Both the position numbers and the translations under genes were made by a program. From Buchnera aphidicola (Schlechtendalia chinensis) (GTDB lineage: Bacteria > Pseudomonadota > Gammaproteobacteria > Enterobacterales > Enterobacteriaceae): a stretch of 64,000 bases of DNA. The stretch spans positions 310,001 through 374,000 of the forward strand of contig NZ_CP011299.1 in the NCBI RefSeq assembly GCF_001648115.1. Reading direction: 5' to 3'. Positions 1-11,227 of this stretch are shown piece after piece. Positions within the stretch are counted from its first letter, which is position 1. Every line of letters begins with the position of its first letter. Below the pieces are notes generated by a model that saw only the letters and a program-made list of their open reading frames with translations, was not told where the DNA came from and ran no database searches.

Positions 1-2301
1 AATATGATTCTTTGAAAAATCTCGAGAAATGATATAGATCATATAAATTATTGAGTTTAAATCCTATACTTAAATTTATGAACTAATGTCTATTAAGATT
101 CAATTTTAAAATTTTCTAAAATAACACATAAAATTTCTGAAATTATTTTAGTTGCGTTATTATTTAAATCCGCATTAAAATTTGTATTGTGCTAATATTA
201 TCTATAAATTTGGAAAACGATTTATCTAACTTTTACTCAGAAAATCATAATAATTATATATTATCAGAAATTAAAAACTATTATGTAATCAATCATTTGA
301 AAAATTAAAAAAATACGTTGATATTTATAATATTTTTAAAAAAAAGAGCATAAGTTTTAATTAACTTTCAACATTCAAATATTTTCTTTTAAAAATAACA
401 TATTTAAATTGGTAGACACTTTTTGTAAATAATAAAAGTGAAATTTTTTAAATTTTATAAAATTAAAAAGTTTATTTCAATTTTTACGTAATTTTAAGAA
501 TCATACTATAAAAATTGCATTGTGACTTAAAATTTATTAGACATTATAATTATTTCAAAAATTTTAAAGCAAAAACTAAAATGCAAATAATGTGAATTAT
601 TAAAATCTATATACGTAGAAAATACATAAAAAAGTTATTATTTTATTAGATTATTACAATTTTTACTTTAATTCAGTTGTCTTTACTAATTTGTATATTA
701 TAAATTTAAAAATATGTTCTTGTATTTCAAATGTTAGTAATATTCAAATTTAATACTATACTAATTTTTAAATTTTAAGATTTATTTAACTGTACACAAA
801 AATGTTTACAGATATTTTCTATAATTTTATAATTATATATAAATATTTATGATTACTACTAATTTTAAAAATATTTTTTAAACTTTCTATTTTTCTATTT
901 TACTGTCTTATAGTAATTTTTTAACACATTTTCTATAACATATTTTTTATTTTTTGTCTTTATCGTAAAATAACTACAATATATTTATTAAAAAAATCAG
1001 TGTATAATTAAAATTTGTTTATTGACATTTAAAGCGTATATATAAATTTTAAATTAATAAAAAAGGTCAAAACAATATTTTAGAAAATATCTTTCTATTC
1101 TCATGAAAAATCACAAGATATAATCTATAATCAATTTTCTAAATTAGATAAAACGATTTTGTTACCTACATTATAAAAGTAGTTAGATTATCTCAATTTA
1201 GTAACATTTTTAAGTAATAATATGTATAATTTTTAAATAAAACCAAATCTAATTCATTTTTTAAAATAGATACTTAGAATTTATATATTAATTGTATTAA
1301 TTATTAAATTTTAATATAACTAAAGTGCAATTCGTTTCTTATTTACTTTAATCAAGAAAAAATTATGAAAATTTAAATATATACATCAGTTTTTGCAAGA
1401 CATTTAAATGCGAAAACGTTGTTTAAATAAATTAGTAACCAACTAATAAGAAATATTAATGTTATAAAATTTGTTATAAAATCTAATTCGGTTATTTTAA
1501 TGGATCTATATTAGATATGAATACAAAGAGTTTTAAAAAATTTTTAAAATTAATTCTAAAATTTAATTTAAAATGTAAAACAATGTTTACAATAGTCGTA
1601 TATAGTTTTACTTTTTTTTAAAATATACCATTAGAAATTGAATTAAATTTCAAAAAATTATAAAAACATCTTTCTCACTAAAAAAAATAATAAATTTAAT
1701 TATTATCAGTAATTGCAATTTTAAAATATCGATTTCTAGAAATGCTTCTTTAAAAGTATTTTTTTAAAATAAATAACATAGATATGACGTTGTTTATAAC
1801 TTTATAATAAATTTTCAAAAATATCTCAATATGAAATAAAAACATTTCAAAAATAGAAATCTTTTTTAGACATTTATTTAAATAACTAAAATTTTATAAA
1901 TTTATAATTGTACGTACTTGAAATATTTATATAAAGATCTAGTATTTAAATTACAGTAATACATACCACATAATATCAAGACATTAATAGTATCTGATAT
2001 TTCTTAAATATTATTTCAATCACTATTAATTTTCATTAATAGTATATAACCTTCATAGAATTTTAAAAAATGTCAATAGTACTACTATGCTTAAAGTTTT
2101 AAAAATTAATAATTTTTTATAAAAATATTTTTATAGAATGTACAATCAGTTTCTATTCTCATTACTATATTAGTAAAATTAATTTAATGAAATTTTTAAA
2201 AAATATTAGAAATGTAATTTAAGATTAAAGCACACTTAAAATTTGTAAGTACTTATTGAAAGCTTCACTAAATTTTTATGTAAAATTTATTAAGGTAAAT
2301 A
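1..2301. other. 2.3 kb gene-free region
   Basis: No reading frame of useful length, tRNA or rRNA could be recognised on either strand. The stretch is almost pure A/T with frequent stops in all frames and no GC-richer island of the kind seen at the three tRNAs in this window. It is several times longer than any other gap here. The likeliest explanation is an old, completely eroded gene block; a small RNA cannot be excluded by eye. Confidence 0.7.
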
Positions 2302-2457
2302 ATGCAGGTAACTAATAAAAGACTTAAAAGTGTGCGTTATAAAAAACACAAACGCAAAATTCATCAACGTTTTAGAAATACTATTTTTGAACGTAAGATT
2401 AAAAAAATATTTTTTGATACGAATTTTTTAAACAAGATAAAATATTATATTGTATAA
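2302..2457 (+). CDS. small very basic hypothetical protein (51 aa)
   Basis: The ORF starts at ATG with an AAGG Shine-Dalgarno-like match about six bases upstream and ends at TAA. The protein has 17 Lys/Arg against 2 Asp/Glu, concentrated in residues 6-35, as in RNA- or ribosome-binding peptides. Several CGT/CGC arginine codons and GTG/CAC codons stand out against the flanking near-pure A/T, which suggests selection on the protein. I do not recognise the family: it does not match ribosomal proteins L34, L35, L36, S20, S21 or S22, Rmf or ArfA as I remember them. gapA follows about 160 bp downstream on the same strand. Coding status is likely but unproven. Confidence 0.5.
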   Translation: MQVTNKRLKSVRYKKHKRKIHQRFRNTIFERKIKKIFFDTNFLNKIKYYIV

Positions 2458-2584
2458 ATATGAATTATATTTAAATTATAATTAAAAATAAAACATTGCT
2501 ATTATCAAAAATTTTAAAAAATATGTACAATTTTAAAATTTATTAAAGAACATTATTTTATTTAACATAATTTTATTTTTATGA

Positions 2585-3607
<1,023 letters not shown>

Positions 3608-3647
3608 TAATTACAAATTATTTATATAATTATTCATGTAAAATTTA

Positions 3648-3692
3648 AATATTTCATATTGACATTATAATCATAATGTCATATGAAATATT
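3648..3692 (+). terminator. stem-loop terminator between gapA and fldA
   Basis: The arms 3648-3668 and 3673-3692 form a nearly perfect inverted repeat of about 20 bp with one bulged base and a four-base loop. A T-rich stretch follows on the plus strand from about 3696. It lies between convergent genes, so it may serve both gapA (+) and fldA (-). Confidence 0.7.
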
Positions 3693-3749
3693 CGTTATAT
3701 TTTTTATAATTTAAAAGCGCTTTATAAAAGCTTACTTTGTAACAAAATT

Positions 3750-4268
3750 TTATTCTATTTTTAATTCTATTTTTATTTTTTTTGTCCATTCTTCTATTCT
3801 TTCCTGACTTTTATTTGGTTGTCGATCCTCATCTATAATCAACCCTAAAAAATTGTTTTTATCATAAAGCGCTTTAGAACTTTCGAATGAATAACCACTA
3901 GAAGGCCATTTTCCAATAAAATTAGTATTTGATTTTTTTATAGCATTAAATAATATCCCCACTCCATCGCAAAAATAGTCAGAGTAATCTTCTTGATCTC
4001 CACATCCAAAAAATGCAACAGTTTTATTATTAAAATTAATTTTTTTTAAAATTGGAAGAAAATCATCCCAATCGCATTGAAGTTCTCCATAGTACCATGT
4101 AGAAACTCCTAATATAATGCAACTATGTTTTTCTAAATCTTCTTTTTTAGAATTCGCAATGTCATAAATAGTAGAGATATTATATCCTATACATTTTTGA
4201 ATACTATTCGCTGTTTTTTCTGTATTACCTGTATCACTACCATAAAAAATTCCTATATCTTTTGTCAT
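3750..4268 (-). CDS. fldA: flavodoxin
   Basis: Small FMN-binding electron carrier of the cytosol, used by radical-SAM and other reductive enzymes. The N-terminal phosphate-binding loop [14 protein letters not shown] (residues 7-20) is the hallmark of flavodoxins. The isoalloxazine-flanking segments [17 protein letters not shown] and [17 protein letters not shown] match the long-chain E. coli FldA type. The length of 172 aa is close to E. coli (176). It stands alone, convergent with gapA. Confidence 0.96.
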   Translation of the reverse strand: MTKDIGIFYGSDTGNTEKTANSIQKCIGYNISTIYDIANSKKEDLEKHSCIILGVSTWYYGELQCDWDDFLPILKKINFNNKTVAFFGCGDQEDYSDYFCDGVGILFNAIKKSNTNFIGKWPSSGYSFESSKALYDKNNFLGLIIDEDRQPNKSQERIEEWTKKIKIELKIE

Positions 4269-4614
4269 ATATAACCTTTTGTTTACTTTGAATATAGTAA
4301 AAATTATTTTACTATAAAAGTTTTTAAAATTTACACATGTGATAGAGTACAGTATTTATATATTCTGAATTTATATCTGTGATAATATTTTGAGCGTATC
4401 AGAACATATACACATGACATTATATTGAACGAAATCTTTTAAAAGACATTTTAGAATATAATACGCTATAACTTTGTTTTTTTAAATAACAACAATCAAT
4501 TATGAAATTGTATTTCACATAAAAACAGTGCAATTATATCATAAAAATATTTATATAAAAATTATATTCTTGAGTTTAATATTTTAATTAATTATTATTA
4601 AGTGTAAAAGTATA
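4269..4614. other. intergenic region, fldA/phrB divergent
   Basis: AT-rich gap between divergent genes. It must carry the promoters of fldA and phrB, but no hexamer pair stands out enough to call. No gene remnant was recognised. Confidence 0.5.
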
Positions 4615-6045
4615 ATGACAATTAATCTTGTATGGTTTCGTAACGATTTGCGTATACGAAATAATCTAGCGCTTGCTTCTGCATGTAAAAATAGAAAATC
4701 AGTTGTTTTAGCTCTTTTTATTTCAGTTCTTGAACAATGGAAGACAAATTTAATTTCTGATAGAAAAGCTATTTTAATACATGAACATGTTATTTCTTTA
4801 AGAAAGGAGTTAATGAAATTAAATATTTTTTTACATTATTGTAAATCTTCTACCTTTTTAAAATCTATTGATTGTCTTATTACATTTTGTAAAAAGAACA
4901 AAGTACAAAAATTATATTATAATTATGAATACGAATTTTTTGAAAAAAAAAGGGACAATATAGTTGCGAAAAGACTTAAAAAAAATTTTATTTTATCAAA
5001 AGGATTTCATAATTCTACACTATTTGAACCTGGATCAATTGTTAATAAAAAAGGAGAAATGTATAAAAAATATAGTCATTTCAAAAAAAAATGTATAATG
5101 TCGTTATCCGAAAACAATTTTAATGAATATTCAATACCAAAAAAGCGAAAAATTTTTGTAAAAAAAAACAATTTTAAAATTTCATTATTGCAATTTCCCA
5201 TTAAAAAATTCTATAAACAGCTATTTCCAATAGGAGAAAAGAAGATATTAAAAAAATTAAAATTATTTCTTAAAAATAAAATACAAAGTTACAACATTAA
5301 CCGAAACTGCTTATCTTTAAATAGCACTAGTATGATTTCTGCTTATTTATCTATTGGAGTACTATCTCCCATACAATGTTTATCTATCTTTTTAAAATAT
5401 CATTCTAATATAAATACATATACGGTTGGAACATGTAATTGGATCAATGAACTGATTTGGCGTGAATTTTTTAAACATTTACTATATTTTTATCCATTGT
5501 TAAGCAAGAATCAAGTACTATGTAACTGGGAAAAACGTATACAATGGAAAAATAATGAGAAACATTTTCATGCGTGGAAAAATGGAAGAACAGGATTTCC
5601 TATTATAGATGCTGGAATGCGACAACTCAATAAAATAGGTTGGATTCATAATCGTATTCGTATGATCACTGCTAGTTTTTTAGTAAAAAATTTATTAATA
5701 AATTGGAGAAATGGAGAAAAATATTTCATTTCGCAACTTATTGACGGTGATTTAGCATTAAATAATGGAAATTGGCAGTGGATTGCTTCTATCGGAAACG
5801 ATAGTGCTCCATATTTTCGTATTTTTAATCCTATAGTACAATCTAAAAAGTTTGATAATATGGGAATATTTATTAAAAAATATGTTCCTGAATTAAAAAA
5901 AGTTCCTATAAGTATAATTCATGATCCTCATTTATGGAGTAATAGCATAAAAGCAACAATTAAATATCCTGAACCGATAGTCAATCTTATTAGTTCCAGA
6001 AAAATAGCAATAAAAATTTTTAAATTGGCAAAATTCACATCATAA
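4615..6045 (+). CDS. phrB: deoxyribodipyrimidine photo-lyase
   Basis: FAD-dependent repair of cyclobutane pyrimidine dimers using blue light. The N-terminal antenna-binding domain begins NLVWFRNDLRIRNN (residues 4-17). The C-terminal FAD domain keeps NELIWREFFKHLLY, WKNGRTGFPIIDAGMRQL, the HNRIRM motif and the tryptophan-rich segment DGDLALNNGNWQWIAS. At 476 aa it matches E. coli PhrB (472). ybgI starts 13 bp after its stop, the E. coli-like order, so the two probably form an operon. It contains an A9 tract near 4943 but the frame stays open. Confidence 0.97.
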   Translation: MTINLVWFRNDLRIRNNLALASACKNRKSVVLALFISVLEQWKTNLISDRKAILIHEHVISLRKELMKLNIFLHYCKSSTFLKSIDCLITFCKKNKVQKLYYNYEYEFFEKKRDNIVAKRLKKNFILSKGFHNSTLFEPGSIVNKKGEMYKKYSHFKKKCIMSLSENNFNEYSIPKKRKIFVKKNNFKISLLQFPIKKFYKQLFPIGEKKILKKLKLFLKNKIQSYNINRNCLSLNSTSMISAYLSIGVLSPIQCLSIFLKYHSNINTYTVGTCNWINELIWREFFKHLLYFYPLLSKNQVLCNWEKRIQWKNNEKHFHAWKNGRTGFPIIDAGMRQLNKIGWIHNRIRMITASFLVKNLLINWRNGEKYFISQLIDGDLALNNGNWQWIASIGNDSAPYFRIFNPIVQSKKFDNMGIFIKKYVPELKKVPISIIHDPHLWSNSIKATIKYPEPIVNLISSRKIAIKIFKLAKFTS

Positions 6046-6058
6046 ATGCATACAAAAT

Positions 6059-6802
6059 ATGAAAAATACTGTATTAGAAAATGTAATTAACAAAAAATTA
6101 AATTCTGCACAATTTAATGACTGTATTCCTAATGGATTACAAATAGAAGGATCTCAGAAAATTAAAAAAATTATAACTGGAGTAACAGCATGCCAAGAGT
6201 TGTTAAATATTGCGGTTAAAAAGAGAGCAGATGCTGTAATAGTACACCATGGATATTTTTGGAATAATAGCGAAAAAACTATAAAAGGTATGCTTAGAAT
6301 CAGAATAAAAACTATACTCGAAAACAATATTAATTTATATTGTTGGCATTTACCTTTAGATTACCATCCAAAATTAGGAAATAACGTTCAAATTGGAAAG
6401 ATGTTAGATATAAAATTAAAAGGATACATACTACCATTAGTTCCATGGGGTATATTAAAAGAAAAAGTTACTGCAAAAGAAATGATTGCAACAATAACAA
6501 AACGATTTGGAAGAATTCCTTTCCATTATGAGTGTAATGCGTCTAAAAAAATTATGAAAGTTGCATGGTGTAGTGGAAAGGGACAAAGTTTTATTAATGC
6601 AGCTGCACAATTTGGAATTGATGCATTTTTAACTGGTGAAGTATCAGAAGAAACAATCCACGTTGCTAAAGAAAATAACTTTCATTTTTTTTCAATTGGT
6701 CATCATGCTAGTGAATGCGGAGGAATAATAGCACTAACTGAATGGATTAGAAACGTAAGTAATTTAGACATTACCTTTATTAATGTTTATAACCCCGTTT
6801 AA
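6059..6802 (+). CDS. ybgI: NIF3/DUF34-family metal-binding protein
   Basis: Conserved dinuclear-metal protein of the NIF3 family; biochemical role uncertain (a GTP cyclohydrolase-like role has been suggested for family members). Metal-ligand motifs are visible: VIVHHGYFW near residues 60-68, WHLPLDYH near residues 97-104, and the C-terminal GHHASECGG. The length of 247 aa equals the E. coli protein, and the start MKNTVLENVINKKLNSA aligns directly. It is probably co-transcribed with phrB. Confidence 0.95.
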   Translation: MKNTVLENVINKKLNSAQFNDCIPNGLQIEGSQKIKKIITGVTACQELLNIAVKKRADAVIVHHGYFWNNSEKTIKGMLRIRIKTILENNINLYCWHLPLDYHPKLGNNVQIGKMLDIKLKGYILPLVPWGILKEKVTAKEMIATITKRFGRIPFHYECNASKKIMKVAWCSGKGQSFINAAAQFGIDAFLTGEVSEETIHVAKENNFHFFSIGHHASECGGIIALTEWIRNVSNLDITFINVYNPV

Positions 6803-7153
6803 TTTTGTTAACGTCTTATTATATGAAGATTTAATGTATTTTACGAGGTTTTTTAAATATTTTGCAAATTTCTTATTTAGTTGTTTTTATTAAATATATG
6901 TTTTTAAGATAATAGAATATTTCTACTATTGAAAATAGTGATGTTAAAATATTAGTATATGATATTTCAAAATTTTTTATTATTGATTTGAATAAAATTT
7001 GACTAAGAGAAAAGTATACATTTTATGTACAAATTTCTCAATTATAAGAATAAAGCGTTATACATTTTAGGAATTGACTTGATCTCTAAAATTTTAAAGT
7101 AATATTAGTATTAAATGTCATCTTTAAAATATTATTACGTATTAAGGGAAACT
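6803..7153. other. intergenic region upstream of sucA
   Basis: Contains an imperfect hairpin, GAGAAA (7007-7012) with TTTCTC (7034-7039), that could end ybgI transcripts. A TTGACT hexamer at 7074-7079 could be a -35 box for sucA, but no -10 box at ideal spacing is evident. No gene remnant was seen. Confidence 0.4.
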
Positions 7154-9907
7154 ATGAAAGAAGATGAATTTAAAAACAGGTTAAATTTCTTGTTGTTAAT
7201 GAATGATAATAGATGTTATTTCGAAAATATGTATGAAAAATTTTTAGAAAATCCGAATTCTATAGATAAATCTTGGAAATACTTTTTTAATAAATCTTTT
7301 TATACTAGTAGTAATGATAAAACAAAATTTTGCGAAAATAAAATTTTTGATACTCATACACATATAAGATATATATCGTCTACTTTAATCGATACCTTTC
7401 GAAGATATGGACATAAATTTTCGTACTTAGACCCGTTAAACTTACAAAATCGTGAATCTTTTCCAGAAATAGATTTTTTTTTAAATGGAATAGATTCTAA
7501 ACTTATCAATACAAATTTTGCAATGCATTTATCAAAATTATCTTTTGAAATAATCACTTTAAAAAAATTATATTCAATTTTTCACAAAATATATTGCAGT
7601 AATATAGGATATGAATATATGCATATTGATTGTGAAAATGAAAAAAAATGGATTCAAAATTATATTGAACGTGACCTTAAAAAGAATTTATTGACTAATG
7701 TAGAAAAAAAAAATTTATTAAATGATTTAATTTCAGCAGAAGCACTAGAAAAATATTTTGGTTATAAATTTCCCGGTTCAAAACGCTTTTCTTTAGAAGG
7801 CGCTGAATCTTTAATACCCTTGTTGCAAGCAGTTTCTAACTATAACGTTAAATTAAAAATTGACAAAATAGTATTAGGAATGTCTCACCGAGGCAGATTA
7901 AACGTATTAATTAACATTTTGAACAAACCTATAAAAGAGATATTTAATGAATTTTCTGAAGTATATGATAAGAAAACACTAAAAAATGGTGATGTTAAAT
8001 ATCATATGGGTTTCAATAAAAACAAAGTTACTAAATTAGGAATTGTCAATTTAGACTTAAAATTTAATCCTTCGCACTTAGAAATTATTAATCCAGTAGT
8101 AGCAGGATCTGTTCGAGCACATCAAGATAATGTTCATTCAAAAGACAAAACTAATATTTTAGCCGTAGTACTGCATGGAGACGCCGCAATTTCTGGGCAA
8201 GGTATAGTTCAAGAAACATTAAACATGTCTATGGTCAGAGGATATAAAGTTAATGGAACTCTTCATATAGTTTTAAACAATCAAATTGGTTTTACTACTT
8301 CCTACCTAGAAGATTTAAGAAGTAGTAAATATTGTACTGATATTGCTAAGATGGTTGAATCTCCTATATTTCATGTTAATTCAGATGATCCTGAATCAAT
8401 ACTATTTGTAATTCAATTAGCTTTAGAATTTAGAAATAATTTTAAAAAAGATGTGTTTATAGATTTGGTATGTTATAGACGACACGGACATAACGAAGTA
8501 GATGATCCATACGTTACACAACCAATGATGTATTCAAAAATTAAAAAACATCCTACTATTTGCCAAATTTATAACACAAAATTAATGTCTGAAAAAATAA
8601 TTGATTGTAGTTATCTTGATGAGCAGACTAAAAAATATCAAAAAATGCTAAATGAGCAATATTCAGCGTACAAACAAAAAGAATATCTTCAAAATAGTTC
8701 ATACTGTAAATACAATGTTCATACATCATGTTCACAAAAAATAAAAATTATAGAAAAAATAAAATTACAAGAGTTAGGACGAAAAATCAACGTTATTCCT
8801 TCTAATATCGTTGTTCATAAAAAAGTTATAAAAATATATCAAGATAGACTTAAAATGATAAATGGAGAAAAACCTCTAGATTGGGGTGCAGCAGAAATTT
8901 TGGCATACGCTTCTTTGCTAAATCAAGGAATTTCTTGTCGATTATCTGGGGAAGATGTTGAAAGAGGAACATTTTTTCACAGGCATGCAACTATATATGA
9001 TCAAAAAAATGGCAAAATATATATTCCATTACAAAATATACATAATAAACAAGGAAAATTTTATATTTGGAATTCTACTTTATCTGAAGAAGCAGTATTA
9101 GCATTTGAATATGGATATTCTATTAATCAAAAAAATACATTAACTATTTGGGAAGCTCAATTTGGAGACTTTGCAAATGGAGCTCAAATTGTTATTGATC
9201 AATTTATTTGTTCTAGCAAAACAAAATGGGATGTTTCATGCAATTTAATTATGCTATTACCTCATGGATATGAAGGGCAAGGTCCAGAGCATTCTTCTTC
9301 AAGAATAGAAAGATATCTTCAACTATCTTCAGAAAACAACATACAAATTTGCATACCTACTACTGCTTCTCAAATGTATCACGTATTGTGCAGACAATCA
9401 TTAAATAATATTCAAAAACCTTTAATTATTATGACACCCAAATCTCTTTTAAGACATCCATTAGCCTCTTCTCCGCTTCATGAATTTTCAAAAATTATTT
9501 TTAAAGAAATTATTGATGAAATCGATGACATAAACATTGAGAAAGTTAAAAGAATTATTCTATGTTCTGGAAAAATATATTACGACTTATTACATCAAAG
9601 ACGAGAAAATCGACAAAATAATATAGTTATTTTGCGAATAGAACAATTGTATCCATTTCCTAACGATATTTTATTGAAAATTTTGCAGTCATATTTACAT
9701 GTTAAAGATTTTATATGGTGTCAAGAAGAACCTTTCAATCAAGGAGCGTGGTTTTACAGCCAATATTGCTTAAAAAAGATATTGCCTAAAAATTCTTCTT
9801 TAAATTATATAGGACGTTCTGAATCTTCATCTACAGCTACTGGATATATTAGTGTTCATAAAAAACAACAACAACAATTAGTAAATGATGCTTTAAACAT
9901 AAGTTAA
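7154..9907 (+). CDS. sucA: 2-oxoglutarate dehydrogenase E1 component
   Basis: Thiamine-diphosphate-dependent E1 subunit of the 2-oxoglutarate dehydrogenase complex. The frame is open from an ATG at 7115, but I choose ATG 7154: AAGGGA at 7144-7149 is an ideal ribosome-binding site, and the segment before YEKFLENPNSID then has the family's usual length. The protein is 917 aa (E. coli 933). The ThDP fold is visible in VLGMSHRGRLNVL, the Mg-binding GDAAISGQG and the NNQIGFTT loop. The C-terminal pyrimidine-binding domain has DWGAAE, SGEDVERGTFFHRH and PHGYEGQGPEHSS. sucB follows 12 bp downstream. Confidence 0.97.
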   Translation: MKEDEFKNRLNFLLLMNDNRCYFENMYEKFLENPNSIDKSWKYFFNKSFYTSSNDKTKFCENKIFDTHTHIRYISSTLIDTFRRYGHKFSYLDPLNLQNRESFPEIDFFLNGIDSKLINTNFAMHLSKLSFEIITLKKLYSIFHKIYCSNIGYEYMHIDCENEKKWIQNYIERDLKKNLLTNVEKKNLLNDLISAEALEKYFGYKFPGSKRFSLEGAESLIPLLQAVSNYNVKLKIDKIVLGMSHRGRLNVLINILNKPIKEIFNEFSEVYDKKTLKNGDVKYHMGFNKNKVTKLGIVNLDLKFNPSHLEIINPVVAGSVRAHQDNVHSKDKTNILAVVLHGDAAISGQGIVQETLNMSMVRGYKVNGTLHIVLNNQIGFTTSYLEDLRSSKYCTDIAKMVESPIFHVNSDDPESILFVIQLALEFRNNFKKDVFIDLVCYRRHGHNEVDDPYVTQPMMYSKIKKHPTICQIYNTKLMSEKIIDCSYLDEQTKKYQKMLNEQYSAYKQKEYLQNSSYCKYNVHTSCSQKIKIIEKIKLQELGRKINVIPSNIVVHKKVIKIYQDRLKMINGEKPLDWGAAEILAYASLLNQGISCRLSGEDVERGTFFHRHATIYDQKNGKIYIPLQNIHNKQGKFYIWNSTLSEEAVLAFEYGYSINQKNTLTIWEAQFGDFANGAQIVIDQFICSSKTKWDVSCNLIMLLPHGYEGQGPEHSSSRIERYLQLSSENNIQICIPTTASQMYHVLCRQSLNNIQKPLIIMTPKSLLRHPLASSPLHEFSKIIFKEIIDEIDDINIEKVKRIILCSGKIYYDLLHQRRENRQNNIVILRIEQLYPFPNDILLKILQSYLHVKDFIWCQEEPFNQGAWFYSQYCLKKILPKNSSLNYIGRSESSSTATGYISVHKKQQQQLVNDALNIS

Positions 9908-9919
9908 AATAAGAGAAAT

Positions 9920-11140
9920 ATGATGAACATAGTTAACATTCTTGTTCCTAACCTTCCAGAATCAGTTACTGAAGCTACGATTATATCTTGGTATAAGAAA
10001 CCTGGTGATATTTTAAAAGAAAACGATGTATTAGTAGATCTTGAAACTGATAAAATAGTATTAGAAATACCATCACTATTTGATGGGATATTAAAAAGTA
10101 TTATTGAAAATAAAGGTAAACGAGTTATTTCAGGACAAACTATAGGAACTTTAATTAAAACAGATTCTAAAAACGATACATTAATTAACAATTTAAATAA
10201 AGAAATAAATTTAAAACGAGAAACAAAAACATCTTTTTTTAAAAATCATTTTAGTCCGTCTGTCAGACGGTTAGTACTAGCGCATAATTTAAAGAATGCT
10301 CATATTCAAGGAACTGGAGTAAAAGGTCGTGTTACGTGTGATGATGTAAAAAAACATATAACACAAAAAAATGAAAAGTCTATTTCAGATACAACGTACA
10401 ATTTCAAAAATGAGAAAGTAAAAGAAGACAAATATTCTAGTCGTAGTATTGAACGTATAAAAATGACTGCATTAAGGAAAAAAATTTCGGAAAAATTGTT
10501 AAAAACAAAAAATAATTTAGCTTCACTTACTACTTTTAATGAAGTTAATATGGAATCTATTTTAAACTTGAGAAAAAAATATGGAGAATTATTCAAGAAA
10601 AAATATCAGGTTAAGTTGGGTTTAATGTCTTTTTGTATAAGAGCAGTAGTAGAAGCGTTAAAACAATTTCCTAAAATTAATGCTAAAATTGAGGGAGATG
10701 ATATTATTTATTATAAATACTTTGATATTAATATTGCTATATCAACGCCTAGAGGATTAATAGCACCGATATTAAAAAATGTAGATTTAATGAGTATGTC
10801 AGATATTGAAAAAGAAATTCAAATGTTAGCATTAAAAGGGAAAAATGCTACATTAACCATCGATCACTTTAAAAGTGGAAACTTTACCATTACTAATGGC
10901 GGAATTTTTGGATCATTATTTTCTACTCCATTAATTAATTATCCTCAATCAGCTATTTTAGGAATACATGCTATTAAAGAAAGACCAATGGTAGTTGATG
11001 GTAGTATAAAAGTACTTCCTATGATGTATATAGCACTTACGTATGATCATCGATTAATAGACGGACAAGAATCGGTAGGATTTGTATTAAGAATAAAAGA
11101 GTTATTAGAAGACTTTAACAGAATTATACTCAACATATAA
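9920..11140 (+). CDS. sucB: dihydrolipoyl succinyltransferase (E2 of 2-oxoglutarate dehydrogenase)
   Basis: Core E2 subunit that passes the succinyl group to CoA. Order of domains: lipoyl domain (residues 1-80, lipoylation site in DLETDKIVLEIPS), linker, peripheral E1/E3-binding domain (about 110-150, SPSVRRLVLAHNL), and catalytic domain with TTFNEVNM and the C-terminal active-site YDHRLIDG (His and Asp of HxxxDG). The length of 406 aa equals E. coli. It may start at ATG 9920 or the adjacent ATG 9923. sucC and sucD, which follow in E. coli, are absent here. Confidence 0.97.
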   Translation: MMNIVNILVPNLPESVTEATIISWYKKPGDILKENDVLVDLETDKIVLEIPSLFDGILKSIIENKGKRVISGQTIGTLIKTDSKNDTLINNLNKEINLKRETKTSFFKNHFSPSVRRLVLAHNLKNAHIQGTGVKGRVTCDDVKKHITQKNEKSISDTTYNFKNEKVKEDKYSSRSIERIKMTALRKKISEKLLKTKNNLASLTTFNEVNMESILNLRKKYGELFKKKYQVKLGLMSFCIRAVVEALKQFPKINAKIEGDDIIYYKYFDINIAISTPRGLIAPILKNVDLMSMSDIEKEIQMLALKGKNATLTIDHFKSGNFTITNGGIFGSLFSTPLINYPQSAILGIHAIKERPMVVDGSIKVLPMMYIALTYDHRLIDGQESVGFVLRIKELLEDFNRIILNI

Positions 11141-11180
11141 TATATTTTTCAAATTAGTCATAAAGATCAAAAACATTTTT

Positions 11181-11208
11181 TTGGTGCTATGATAAATCTT
11201 AGCACCAA
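11181..11208. terminator. hairpin between convergent sucB and pal
   Basis: Perfect 9-bp inverted repeat TTGGTGCTA (11181-11189) and TAGCACCAA (11200-11208) with a 10-base loop, flanked by T-rich and A-rich sequence. It is GC-richer than its surroundings and placed between the two convergent stop codons, so a bidirectional terminator is likely. There is no long uninterrupted T run directly after it. Confidence 0.6.
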
Positions 11209-11227
11209 TAAAATGAAAATATATTTT

